The notes beneath the pieces are model-generated. The model was given only the letters and a program-made list of their open reading frames with translations, did no database searches and was not told the origin of the DNA. Positions 27,976-35,401 of a DNA stretch of 54,979 nt are shown here, one piece after another. The stretch covers positions 1 through 54,979 of the forward strand of contig CAUGMN010000007.1 of NCBI GenBank assembly GCA_959600635.1. The letters are read 5' to 3'. Source of the DNA: QAMX01 sp003149835 (GTDB lineage: Bacteria > Bacillota > Clostridia > Oscillospirales > QAMX01). The translations under genes were made by a program, and so were the position numbers. The first letter of the stretch is position 1, and each line of letters starts with the position of its first letter.

Positions 27976-29049
27976 ATGACAGGCAAAGAACGCATCTCCA
28001 ATCTGCTGCGGCGCCGTCCCGCAGACCGGATCGGCCTGCACGAGCACTTCTGGAACGACACGCACTCCTCCTATATCGCCAAGGGCGCGATGAAGGAGGG
28101 GGAATCGTTCGAGCGCCGGTTCGGACTTGACATCAGCGAATCATGGGCGTTTAACCTCGTAGCAGATCTCGATTTTCAATCCAAGGTCGTCTCGGAGGAC
28201 GAAAAGACCGTCACCATTTTGGACGGCAACGGCGCCTATCTGCGCCGCCACAAGCTTCACGACACCACGCCTGAGCATATCAAATACACCGTGACCGCCC
28301 GGGAAGAGTGGGAGGAGGTCCGGCCTCTGCTGTTAAACGCCGATGAGCGGCGGATTCATTTTGACGGCTACCGCGCCGCAAAGCAGGCGGCGGAACGCGA
28401 CGGGCGTTTTTTTGTGTGGAGCGGCGTCAACGTCTTTGAGGCCATCCATCCGCTGATCGGTCACGTCAATCTGCTCATGGGCATGGCGCTCGACCCCGAC
28501 TGGATCCGCGACATGGCGGATACCTATGCAAACCTGATGATCGCGCTGATGGAAATCCTTTTTGCAAAAGAGGGAAAGCCCGACGGCATCTGGTTCTATG
28601 AGGACATGGGCTTCAAGGAAAAGCCTTTCATGTCGCCCGAAATGTACCGCGAGCTGATCGCGCCGTATCACAAGCGCACCATTGACTTCGCGCATTCGCT
28701 GGGGCTGCCCGTCATCATGCACTCCTGCGGCTTTGTCGAGCCGCTGCTGCCGGACATGGTCGCCGCGGGGATCAACTGCCTGCAAGCCATCGAGGTCAAG
28801 GCCGGAATGGATCTGCTGCGCATTTACCGGAATTTCGGCGAAAAGATCGCGCTGATGGGCGGCATTGACGTGCGCTGTCTCTATTCAAACGACCGCGCCG
28901 TCATCGACCGCGAGCTGGAAGCGAAAATCCCCGTCGTCAAACAGGGGTTTGGCTACATCCTCCACAGCGACCATTCGATTCCGGCGACTGTCGAGCCGGA
29001 AACGCTCGCCTATTTTATCGAAAAAGGGCTGACGCTCGGTCAATATTAG
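27976..29049 (+). CDS. Uroporphyrinogen decarboxylase family protein (methyltransferase-like)
   Basis: A 357-residue TIM barrel of the UroD/MtaA/CmuA superfamily. It begins MTGKERISNLLRRRPADRIG, typical of the branch distinct from haem HemE. It carries WFYEDMGFKEKPFMSPEMYR and LPVIMHSCGFVEPLLPDM; HSCG is the zinc/thiol site of corrinoid methyltransferases, followed by LMGGIDVR and GYILHSDHSIPATV. Canonical HemE residues are not all present. It may be a methyltransferase or a decarboxylase-like enzyme acting on a sugar- or plant-derived compound. No corrinoid protein or haem gene is adjacent. Single-gene unit with its own promoter, ended by the hairpin at 29126. Confidence 0.8.
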   Translation: MTGKERISNLLRRRPADRIGLHEHFWNDTHSSYIAKGAMKEGESFERRFGLDISESWAFNLVADLDFQSKVVSEDEKTVTILDGNGAYLRRHKLHDTTPEHIKYTVTAREEWEEVRPLLLNADERRIHFDGYRAAKQAAERDGRFFVWSGVNVFEAIHPLIGHVNLLMGMALDPDWIRDMADTYANLMIALMEILFAKEGKPDGIWFYEDMGFKEKPFMSPEMYRELIAPYHKRTIDFAHSLGLPVIMHSCGFVEPLLPDMVAAGINCLQAIEVKAGMDLLRIYRNFGEKIALMGGIDVRCLYSNDRAVIDRELEAKIPVVKQGFGYILHSDHSIPATVEPETLAYFIEKGLTLGQY

Positions 29050-29125
29050 CGTCTGCCTGTGCCGCAGTCAGGAAAATTTTGCAGACGCATGCCTTCCGCA
29101 CAGAGATCTCTTTCCTTCGCAGAAA

Positions 29126-29162
29126 AGGGCGGCGTTTCACCGAACCGTTGAAACGCCGCCCT
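29126..29162. terminator. Bidirectional terminator between UroD-family and SGNH genes
   Basis: AGGGCGGCGTTTCA (29126-29139) and TGAAACGCCGCCCT (29149-29162) form a perfect 14-bp stem. On the minus strand TTTTC follows at once, serving the SGNH gene; on plus a T-run comes about 12 nt later. Confidence 0.8.
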
Positions 29163-29192
29163 GAACAATTCGCTTTTTGATTGAAAAGAGCT

Positions 29193-29747
29193 TTACAGAT
29201 ACTTTCCGACCGCCGCCGCAACCTGCTCCGCCGCCGCCGCGTAGCCGTCCGGCGTCAGGTGGATGAAATCGCCGCAGATCCATTCCGGGTGCGCGGCGAC
29301 GAGCGCGTACAGGTCGTTGATTTCGACGCCTTCCTCCGCCATCACGGCTCTGGCCACATCGTTTAATTCCATCACGTCGGCATTGTATGTAAGCTGGTTT
29401 TCCGGCCGCGTCGGCGTCGAGGTCGCAAAAATGACGGCGGCGTTTGGCCGGCGGCGGCGCAGTTCGCCGAGGATGGCGCGCAGATTCCGCGCGTATTCTT
29501 CATTGGATACAAGGCGGCCCGCTTCCGCAATCGGCCTTGAAGCGTCCCAGAGGCCGTTATTCCAGTGAATCACATCGGCCTCGCTCCCCGTCGCCTTTAA
29601 AAACGCCAGGACGTTCCACGCCGTATAGAGAGAAAAACGGCCGTTGTCCTCGATCCCGCCGACCTCTGCGCGCCCTTTCAGAAGCTCCGTCAGATACGGC
29701 TGGTAGCCGAGCCGGATCGAATCGCCGAGCAGAACCACCTTTTTCAT
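29193..29747 (-). CDS. SGNH/GDSL hydrolase family protein
   Basis: A 184-residue cytoplasmic SGNH-fold hydrolase. Block I is VVLLGDSIRLGY with the nucleophile Ser. The block III region is HWNNGLWDAS, and block V is CGDFIHLTPDGYAAA with the Asp and His of the catalytic triad. Such enzymes deacylate or deacetylate carbohydrates or lipids; in this sugar-rich neighbourhood a carbohydrate esterase is a reasonable guess. There is no signal peptide. GGGGG precedes the ATG by 6 nt. It follows yqeG by 34 bp on the same strand. Confidence 0.85.
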   Translation of the reverse strand: MKKVVLLGDSIRLGYQPYLTELLKGRAEVGGIEDNGRFSLYTAWNVLAFLKATGSEADVIHWNNGLWDASRPIAEAGRLVSNEEYARNLRAILGELRRRRPNAAVIFATSTPTRPENQLTYNADVMELNDVARAVMAEEGVEINDLYALVAAHPEWICGDFIHLTPDGYAAAAEQVAAAVGKYL

Positions 29748-29781
29748 CCGAATCCCCCGCTTTATGGTATTTTAGCCGCAG

Positions 29782-30282
29782 TCAATCCGCTTGCAGCGAC
29801 TGTGCATGGCGGAAACGCTTCTCGTATTTCCTTTTCTTTTTTTCAACGGCGCTTGTCTTGTAGGCGATCGGCTCGACCAGAAGCGTGTGAATACCGGCGC
29901 AGTTTCCGCCGGCGATATCGGTAAAGATCTGATCGCCGACGGCGACCGCCTCCTTCCGCTTGACGCCTAATTTCCTCAGCGCGCGGAAATAGCCGACCGG
30001 CAGCGGCTTCATCGCCATCGGCACGCATTCGACGCCGAGCCTTTTGCAGAACGGGAGCACGCGCTTCTTTTTGCCGTTGGTGAGAATGCAGAGACGAATG
30101 CCGTTTTCACGCATCCGCCTAATCCATTCGGTCAGCCTGTCGTTCGGCGTCGTGTCGTAATAAGGCGTCAGCGTGTCGTCAAGATCGCAGATCAGCGCTT
30201 TTACGCCGCGGCTTTTCAGCCACTCGGGCGTGATTTCATAGATGTTATTCATCTGAGTCACGGGATATAATTTTTTGCTCAT
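29782..30282 (-). CDS. yqeG: YqeG family HAD IIIA-type phosphatase
   Basis: A 166-residue HAD phosphatase of the YqeG family. ALICDLDDTLTPY is motif I with the nucleophile Asp, CILTNGKKKR motif II, MAMKPLPVGYF motif III with Lys, and AVGDQIFTDIAGGN motif IV. YqeG is broadly conserved in Firmicutes, often near aroE and ribosome-assembly GTPases, and may act on phosphatidylglycerophosphate or another phosphate ester; the substrate is not settled. The basic C-terminal tail (KKKRKYEKRFR) is noteworthy. GGAGG lies 6 nt before the ATG. Confidence 0.9.
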   Translation of the reverse strand: MSKKLYPVTQMNNIYEITPEWLKSRGVKALICDLDDTLTPYYDTTPNDRLTEWIRRMRENGIRLCILTNGKKKRVLPFCKRLGVECVPMAMKPLPVGYFRALRKLGVKRKEAVAVGDQIFTDIAGGNCAGIHTLLVEPIAYKTSAVEKKKRKYEKRFRHAQSLQAD

Positions 30283-30385
30283 GGCGGACCTCCGTCATAA
30301 ATGTCAAATCCCAAAAATATGGATAATACCGTGTATATCGTCAACCGGCCGGCGCAGATTCGACCCGACGCTCCGATTTGAAAAT

Positions 30386-30414
30386 ATTATACCACTTGGC
30401 TGTATAAAAATCCA
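30386..30414 (-). promoter_or_regulatory. Putative yqeG promoter in a divergent gap
   Basis: Minus-strand TATAAT (30391-30386) is preceded by TGG, an extended -10. The hexamer 17 bp upstream is TGGATT. On the plus strand TTGAAA at 30378-30383, with TATAAA at 30403-30408, could start the opposite gene, but the spacing of 19 is poor. The yqeG start is at 30282. Confidence 0.5.
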
Positions 30415-30523
30415 CCGCATATTATGTCGCCGGCGTAAATTATTTTGCGCGGCGCGGCCGGCCGGCGCCGGAAAAGCGAGCAAAAAAAATCTCTGACTGC
30501 GATTGAATAAGAGGGAAACGCAT

Positions 30524-31180
30524 ATGGCGGAAACAGCAGGCACACAAATTATCCGGGTGCTGCCGCCCGGCGTCAAACGGACGGGGCCGGCAAACGAAAA
30601 AATCATGCGGATCGGCTGGCGCGCCGTCGCCGACGGCCTTTTGGCTCCGAAATCCGCGCTTCGCTGCGACGTGCTGCATGTGGCCGGCGATCCGCCGCGC
30701 GACGCGGAGCCTCTCGCCGCGGCGATCGCCGAGGAATGCCGCCGCACCGGAGCGGAGGCCGTTTTTTTTGAGTTTCCCGAGCGCGCGCAGGCTACGGCCA
30801 TCGAGGCCGCCGGAGCGCTGCGCGAGGCGTTCGGCTTGACGGCGTACTCGACTTTCACCGGCGGCGGGTTGATCGCCACGGTTCCCGATACGCAGCCGTC
30901 GCCGCCGGAGCCGCCCTTTGCTCTCTGCGTCGCCTTTCGCTCCACTCTGACCGAAATCAGCGGCAAAAACGCCGAAAAGCGCAGCGTCACGCGCGGCGAG
31001 CTGAACGAAATCATTCAGCGCCATGCGCCGCAGATTACGTTCTCACAGGAGCTCTCCGCCAATTACTTTACGCTGCATGCGGACGGCAAAACGCTGTTCG
31101 CCGTTTTCGACACCGACGAAACCATCCGCCTGCGCATTGACAGGGCGCGCGCGGGCGGCGCATGCGCCTGCTTTGTATGA
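30524..31180 (+). CDS. Unrecognised 218-residue protein
   Basis: I do not recognise the family. The start MAETAGTQIIRVLPPG has GAGGGA 7 nt upstream; an upstream in-frame ATG at 30503 has no such site. It has no signal peptide or membrane segment. Residues about 45-115 read as alternating strand and helix (CDVLHVAGDPPRDAEPLAAA, EAVFFEFPERAQATAIEAAG), like part of an alpha/beta barrel. A proline-rich linker (TQPSPPEPPF) separates a smaller C-terminal domain ending in CACFV. Composition matches the host. It stands between divergent yqeG and the Gfo/Idh gene, with about 190 bp of control DNA after it. No function can be assigned. Confidence 0.7.
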   Translation: MAETAGTQIIRVLPPGVKRTGPANEKIMRIGWRAVADGLLAPKSALRCDVLHVAGDPPRDAEPLAAAIAEECRRTGAEAVFFEFPERAQATAIEAAGALREAFGLTAYSTFTGGGLIATVPDTQPSPPEPPFALCVAFRSTLTEISGKNAEKRSVTRGELNEIIQRHAPQITFSQELSANYFTLHADGKTLFAVFDTDETIRLRIDRARAGGACACFV

Positions 31181-31279
31181 GCGTCTGCGGGACGGATCGG
31201 TCCGGCCGCCTTTCTGCGCGCCGCCCGGTCCACAGGGTTTGGGTTTTGACAAAATACGCAGTATTTGGAAAAAAATTCG

Positions 31280-31308
31280 TTGCGGATCGGTAGGGTTTGT
31301 GTTATAAT
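31280..31308 (+). promoter_or_regulatory. Sigma-A promoter of the Gfo/Idh-isomerase operon
   Basis: TTGCGG (31280-31285) and TATAAT (31303-31308) are separated by exactly 17 bp, with TGT just ahead of the -10. The leader contains the 10-bp palindrome GGAGATCTCC (31325-31334) inside a longer weak stem (GGCAG and CTGCC), a possible operator or leader hairpin. Confidence 0.8.
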
Positions 31309-31370
31309 CATAGCGGCAGACTCGGGAGATCTCCTCTGCCCCAACACACAATTTGAGAGGATGAATCGCA

Positions 31371-32348
31371 ATGGAAAAAGTAAAGGTAGCGTTCTGCGGC
31401 TGCGGCGGCATCGCCAATTTTCATCTGAGCCACCTGGTCCTGTTCGACGACGTCGAATTCGTCGGCTTTTACGACATCCGGCCGGAACGCGCTGAGGAAA
31501 AGTGCAAAATGGCCGGCGGCGGCAAGGTCTATTACAACGGCCTCTGCGAAATGCTCGACGACTGCAAGCCCGACATCCTGTACATCTGCGTCCCGCCCGA
31601 TCAGCACGGCGAGATCGAATTTGAAGCCATCAAGCGCAAGATTCACTTCCTCGTTGAAAAGCCCATGGCGCTGAATATGGAGCTCGCCTATTCCATCCGC
31701 GACGCCGCAGAGGCCGCGGGCATCATCACCGCCGTCGGGTTCCAGGACAGATATCTCGACGTCATCGCCAGGACGAAGGAATTTCTCAAAGAGCACACCG
31801 TCGCCTTCGTCGACGGCGCATGGGTCGGCGGCATCCCGGGCGCATACTGGTGGCCGACCTACGCGACCTCCGGCGGTCAGATCGTCGAGCAGAACATTCA
31901 TCACTTCGACATGGTGCGCAATCTCTTCGGCGAGCCGGTTTCGGTCTACTGTACCGCGCGCAGAGGTTTGGTCGAGCGCGACGGATATGACCTGCACGAT
32001 TGCTCCATCGCCGCGATTACCTTTGAAAACGGCGTCATCGCCTCGATCTTTACGGGCTGCTACACAAACGGCCACCCCGGTTACCACAACGGCCTGCACA
32101 TTCACTGCGTCGACGGCGAGGTCGATTATCAGCTCCGCAACAACGTCACCTTCAAAACCAAAAACGAAACGCTGAACTATCTCCGCGTCGAGGACGCCGG
32201 CGTCGCCGAGGACAGAACCGTCATCGACGCGATCAAAGCCAACGACCAGTCGCTGATCCGCTCCCCCTACCGCGACGCCTGCAAGACGCTGGCGCTGACG
32301 CTCGCCTGCAACGAATCCATCAACACGGGCAAGGTCGTTCAGCTCTGA
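31371..32348 (+). CDS. Gfo/Idh/MocA family NAD(P)-dependent oxidoreductase
   Basis: A 325-residue two-domain dehydrogenase. VKVAFCGCGGIANFHL is the dinucleotide-binding GxGxxA/G turn. ILYICVPPDQHGEIEFEA and HFLVEKPMALNMELA (the EKP motif) follow, then GGQIVEQNIHHFDMVRNLFG with the catalytic His/Asp region. The family oxidises or reduces a hydroxyl or keto group on sugars, inositols or sugar amines. Paired with the isomerase gene 137 bp downstream, it probably works in a sugar-acid or oxidised-sugar pathway; the substrate is unknown. AGAGGATG precedes the ATG. It has its own promoter. Confidence 0.9.
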   Translation: MEKVKVAFCGCGGIANFHLSHLVLFDDVEFVGFYDIRPERAEEKCKMAGGGKVYYNGLCEMLDDCKPDILYICVPPDQHGEIEFEAIKRKIHFLVEKPMALNMELAYSIRDAAEAAGIITAVGFQDRYLDVIARTKEFLKEHTVAFVDGAWVGGIPGAYWWPTYATSGGQIVEQNIHHFDMVRNLFGEPVSVYCTARRGLVERDGYDLHDCSIAAITFENGVIASIFTGCYTNGHPGYHNGLHIHCVDGEVDYQLRNNVTFKTKNETLNYLRVEDAGVAEDRTVIDAIKANDQSLIRSPYRDACKTLALTLACNESINTGKVVQL

Positions 32349-32485
32349 GCTTCCGAAGTTCCGCCGGCAAACGGCGGTTCACCGAGCCCGTCCGAGGGCT
32401 GAAATAATAAACGGGAAAGGACGTCCTTTTCAGTATACGCCCGCTTGGGACAGGCCATGCTGTAAAGAGACGAAGGGATTTTTCT

Positions 32486-33277
32486 ATGTTTACGCTTTCC
32501 GCTAACGCCGGCTGGTTCGAGGGCGACTCCTATGCGCGCTACTTTGAAGCCGCCAAGCGCGGCTTTAAGGCCATGGAGGAGCTGGGCTGGCTGCATCTCG
32601 ACCTTGACCGGGCGCGCGCCGCCATTGACGAGAGCGGCGTGGCCCAGTCGGCTCTCCTCTTCCAGTCGCGCTGCCCCGAAAAGGCCGAGCTGATCTCCAA
32701 CAAGCACGGCATTGTCTGGGCCGATTCGCACGACGCGTTCGCCGCCTCCATTGAAGAGACGCTCGCGGCGGCGCTGAAAATGAACGTCAAAAACATCGTC
32801 GTCACCTCCGGCAACGAGCGCAGCGACGTTTCGCGCTACGTCCAGCACACCAACATCGTGACCGCGCTGCGCAAGGGCGCGGAGCTTGTCAAAGGAAGCG
32901 GCGTGCAGCTCGTGCTCGAACCGCTCAACGTTCTTGTCAACCACAAGGGCTATTATCTCGTGACGACCGCCGAAACCGTCGATATCATCGACGAGGTCGG
33001 TTCGCCGGATGTGCGCGTGCTCTACGACGTCTATCACCAGCAGATCAGCGAGGGCAACGTCATCGACACCATCAAGGCCAACATCTCCAAGATCGGCCAC
33101 ATCCACACCGGCGACGTCCCCGGCCGCAAGGAACCCGGTACGGGCGAGCTGAATTATAAGAATATTTTCAAGGCCATTGCCGAAACCGGCTATCAGGGCT
33201 TCGTCACCTTCGAGTGCGGCCGTTCCGCAGACGCGGATACGGTCTGCAAAAACATGTTCGCGCTGCTCGAATGGTAA
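32486..33277 (+). CDS. Hydroxypyruvate isomerase-like TIM barrel protein
   Basis: A 263-residue xylose-isomerase-like TIM barrel close to the hydroxypyruvate isomerase (Hyi) and ketose epimerase group. LVLEPLNVLVNHKGY (Glu ligand), VRVLYDVYHQQISEG (Asp/His), IGHIHTGDVPGRKEPGTGEL and FVTFECGRS (Glu) are the classic Hyi signatures. Hyi interconverts hydroxypyruvate and tartronate semialdehyde, but many relatives act on other sugars. The 137-bp gap after the oxidoreductase holds small stems (CCGCCG and CGGCGG at about 32365) yet no separate promoter that I trust. A GC-rich terminator follows. Confidence 0.85.
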   Translation: MFTLSANAGWFEGDSYARYFEAAKRGFKAMEELGWLHLDLDRARAAIDESGVAQSALLFQSRCPEKAELISNKHGIVWADSHDAFAASIEETLAAALKMNVKNIVVTSGNERSDVSRYVQHTNIVTALRKGAELVKGSGVQLVLEPLNVLVNHKGYYLVTTAETVDIIDEVGSPDVRVLYDVYHQQISEGNVIDTIKANISKIGHIHTGDVPGRKEPGTGELNYKNIFKAIAETGYQGFVTFECGRSADADTVCKNMFALLEW

Positions 33278-33311
33278 ACGCTTCCGCTTCAACCGTATCA
33301 GACCGGAACCT

Positions 33312-33344
33312 CCCCGCCCGCCGCTCACCATCCGGCGGGCGGGG
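33312..33344 (+). terminator. Intrinsic terminator after the Gfo/Hyi-like operon
   Basis: CCCCGCCCGCCG (33312-33323) and CGGCGGGCGGGG (33333-33344) form a perfect 12-bp stem with a 9-nt loop. AAACGG and then TTTTCTTT follow. It separates this operon from the ATP-grasp gene. Confidence 0.75.
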
Positions 33345-33420
33345 AAACGGTTTTCTTTCCGCAGGTTTCCGGCCGGACGCAGGTCATTTGAGTATCCATC
33401 ACTTTTGAGGACGGTTTTCT

Positions 33421-34419
33421 ATGGGAAAGGCAAAATATCTGGTCAAGCGGGTTTTCAGAATCGACTACGGCAGGCTTTTCAGAACGATTCGGCAGACGGC
33501 GGACGCCGCCGGCCGGTCGAGGCTCTATATCGCCTTTGACATGCTCCGCTGCGCCGTGCGCTATACCGCCGCGCCCGCCGACTACGCGCTGTTTGAATTC
33601 TGGGCGCTGACGCCCGAGCAGCGCAAAACCTATGTGACGCGCGGCGTCAACGACCGGCTTGTCAAAAAATACAACGACCGCTCGCTCTGGCATGTGTTTG
33701 ACAACAAAGACGAATTCAACACCCTCTACGCGCCTTATATCGGCAGAGAATGGATGCGGCTTTCTTCCGACGGATTTGAGAAATTCGACGCCTTTTTGTC
33801 CCGGCACGGCTGTGTCTTCTACAAACCGCTCAATCTCTCCTGCGGCTGGGGCATTGAAAAGATCGACGTCGCCGCCGAGCCGGACAGGCGCGCGCTGTTT
33901 GACCGGTTGATGCAGAAGGGCGGCGGTCTGATTGAGGAGCAAATCGTCCAGCACCCCGAGATGAACCGGATGTTTCCCGGCTCGGTCAATACCATCCGCC
34001 TTGTCACCGTCAACGACGGCAAGGAGGTCGCCGTGGTCTTCGCTTTTCTCCGCGTCGGCAACGGCCGCTTCGTCGACAACCTCAACAGCGGCGGCATGGC
34101 CGCGCCCATCGATCCGGAAACCGGCGTCGTCACGCATCCGGCGGCAGACAAGGATTACAAGGCCTATGACCGGCACCCGGCCACCGGCACGGCGTTTGTC
34201 GGCTTTCAGATCCCCCGCTTTCAGGAGGCGCTTGCGCTCGTAAAGGAGGCGGCCACCATCGAACCGCGCATGGGCTATGTCGGCTGGGACGTCGCGGTCA
34301 CGCCGGACGGTCTCTGCCTCGTCGAGGCCAACAGCTTCCCTGGGCACGATATCCTCCAGCTCCCGCCCCACGTCCCCGACAAAATCGGCCTGATGCCGCG
34401 GATCGAACGTTTTCTGTAA
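33421..34419 (+). CDS. Sugar-transfer-associated ATP-grasp protein
   Basis: A 332-residue protein of the ATP-grasp superfamily that resembles the sugar-transfer-associated group. FEFWALTPEQRKTYVTRGVN is the typical N-terminal signature. CVFYKPLNLSCGWGIEKIDV forms the Lys-containing ATP lid, LIEEQIVQHPEMN the hinge, NTIRLVTVNDG follows, and YVGWDVAVTPDGLCLVEANSFPGHD carries the metal-binding Glu and Asn. Such enzymes ligate a carboxylate to an amine in surface polysaccharide or related metabolite synthesis; the substrates are unknown here. There is no glycosyltransferase cluster nearby, which is unusual. GAGGA lies 9 nt before the ATG. Confidence 0.82.
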   Translation: MGKAKYLVKRVFRIDYGRLFRTIRQTADAAGRSRLYIAFDMLRCAVRYTAAPADYALFEFWALTPEQRKTYVTRGVNDRLVKKYNDRSLWHVFDNKDEFNTLYAPYIGREWMRLSSDGFEKFDAFLSRHGCVFYKPLNLSCGWGIEKIDVAAEPDRRALFDRLMQKGGGLIEEQIVQHPEMNRMFPGSVNTIRLVTVNDGKEVAVVFAFLRVGNGRFVDNLNSGGMAAPIDPETGVVTHPAADKDYKAYDRHPATGTAFVGFQIPRFQEALALVKEAATIEPRMGYVGWDVAVTPDGLCLVEANSFPGHDILQLPPHVPDKIGLMPRIERFL

Positions 34420-34481
34420 ACGGCGCTCCAAACGCCCAGCCCCTTCCGCCGTCCATCGGTTCCGACCCCGTGCTTTGAGAA

Positions 34482-34532
34482 AAAAATCATGCCCCGGCGG
34501 AGAGAACAACTCTCCGCCGGGGCATGATTTTT
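34482..34532. terminator. Strong bidirectional terminator between convergent genes
   Basis: A 23-bp perfect inverted repeat (34482-34504 and 34510-34532) with an AACAA loop. GC-rich arms around GCCCCGGCGGAGAG are bounded by A and T tracts. It ends the plus-strand ATP-grasp transcript and can end the minus-strand GatD-like operon 128 bp away. Confidence 0.92.
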
Positions 34533-34660
34533 ACGGTTTGATCTGAAAAAACAGCGTCCGCCGCCGGAACGAAAAAAGCGGATTGCGCAGCCGGCAGCGG
34601 GAAAGCTCATACCGCCCGAAACGTCCCTGCGCGCGGGCTCGCCCGATTGGCCGGAGGCGC

Positions 34661-35401
34661 TCAGCGGCCGGCGCGTTTCAGCAGCTCTTCCACCGTGATT
34701 TCATAGCCCTTGTCGGACTCATCGTCAACGATGCCGGAGATATCGGCGCGGCCATGCTTCCGCTCTAAAATCAGCGCCGCCATCCAGCGTTTCAGCCACG
34801 GATTGCGCGCTAAAATCGGGCCGAGCGCGTAGGTGGCGATGACGTTTCCGCTGCGCACGCCTTCGGCAGGCAGCTCCGCCCCGTCCGCGTCCAGAATGCC
34901 GCCGGGGCCGAACTGCGCCGTAAACAGCGGCGTAGTGACGCCTTTCAAAAAGCCGCTCTTATTGATAAAGCCGGCCAGCAAGTGTTCAGACAGCGGCGAG
35001 GCATAGAGGATATCGCCGAGCTCCCGCCCGTCCGTTCTGACCGCGATACAGTCCGATAAGCCTAAACAGCTCCTGACGCGGCCGTCGTGGTCGTGGAGCT
35101 CGCGCGCCGTCAGCTCGGCGGCGCTGCCGGTAAACAGCATCGGCACGCCGTTTTCCGCCGCGGCCTGAAACTCCCCGCGGAACGGTTTCAGCGCTTTTCT
35201 GGCTACGGAAATCCGTTTCTCGGTCCCCGCGCCCGCATAGACAAAATCCGCGTCGGACAGCGAAACAGAGTCGTCCGGCGAAACGGCGACGATTTCCACT
35301 TCTTCGCCGGTCTGGCCGAGCGCGCGCTTCAAAACCAGCAGATTGGCGTATTCCCCATACAGGTTCAGCAAATCGGGGTAGAGATAGTAGAGCTTCGTCA
35401 T
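34661..35401 (-). CDS. GatD-like glutamine amidotransferase subunit lacking the catalytic Cys and His
   Basis: A 246-residue class I amidotransferase-fold protein, the length of GatD, starting TKLYYLYPDLLNLYGEYANL as GatD does (DLxNLYGDxxN). GatD frees ammonia from glutamine for MurT to amidate D-Glu of lipid II. Here the nucleophile-elbow region reads GVPMLFTGSAAELTA where GatD has a Cys-Gly-Gly segment: Gly92 lies at the Cys position. The motif TYALGPILARNP has Leu193 where the active His of the TYLHGP type is expected. GFINKSGF replaces the usual ExH region. It therefore looks catalytically dead as a glutaminase. It overlaps MurT by 4 bp (ATGA), so the two are still made together. Role uncertain. 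Confidence 0.8.
   Translation of the reverse strand: MTKLYYLYPDLLNLYGEYANLLVLKRALGQTGEEVEIVAVSPDDSVSLSDADFVYAGAGTEKRISVARKALKPFRGEFQAAAENGVPMLFTGSAAELTARELHDHDGRVRSCLGLSDCIAVRTDGRELGDILYASPLSEHLLAGFINKSGFLKGVTTPLFTAQFGPGGILDADGAELPAEGVRSGNVIATYALGPILARNPWLKRWMAALILERKHGRADISGIVDDESDKGYEITVEELLKRAGR

Noticed and set aside
27976..29049. Calling the UroD-family gene hemE
   Set aside because: The N-terminus and the HSCG site fit the methyltransferase-like branch better, and no haem genes are nearby.
31246..31251. Perfect TTGACA upstream of the Gfo/Idh gene
   Set aside because: It is 51 bp from the TATAAT at 31303 and has no -10 at 16-18 bp. The TTGCGG at 31280 has the correct spacing instead.
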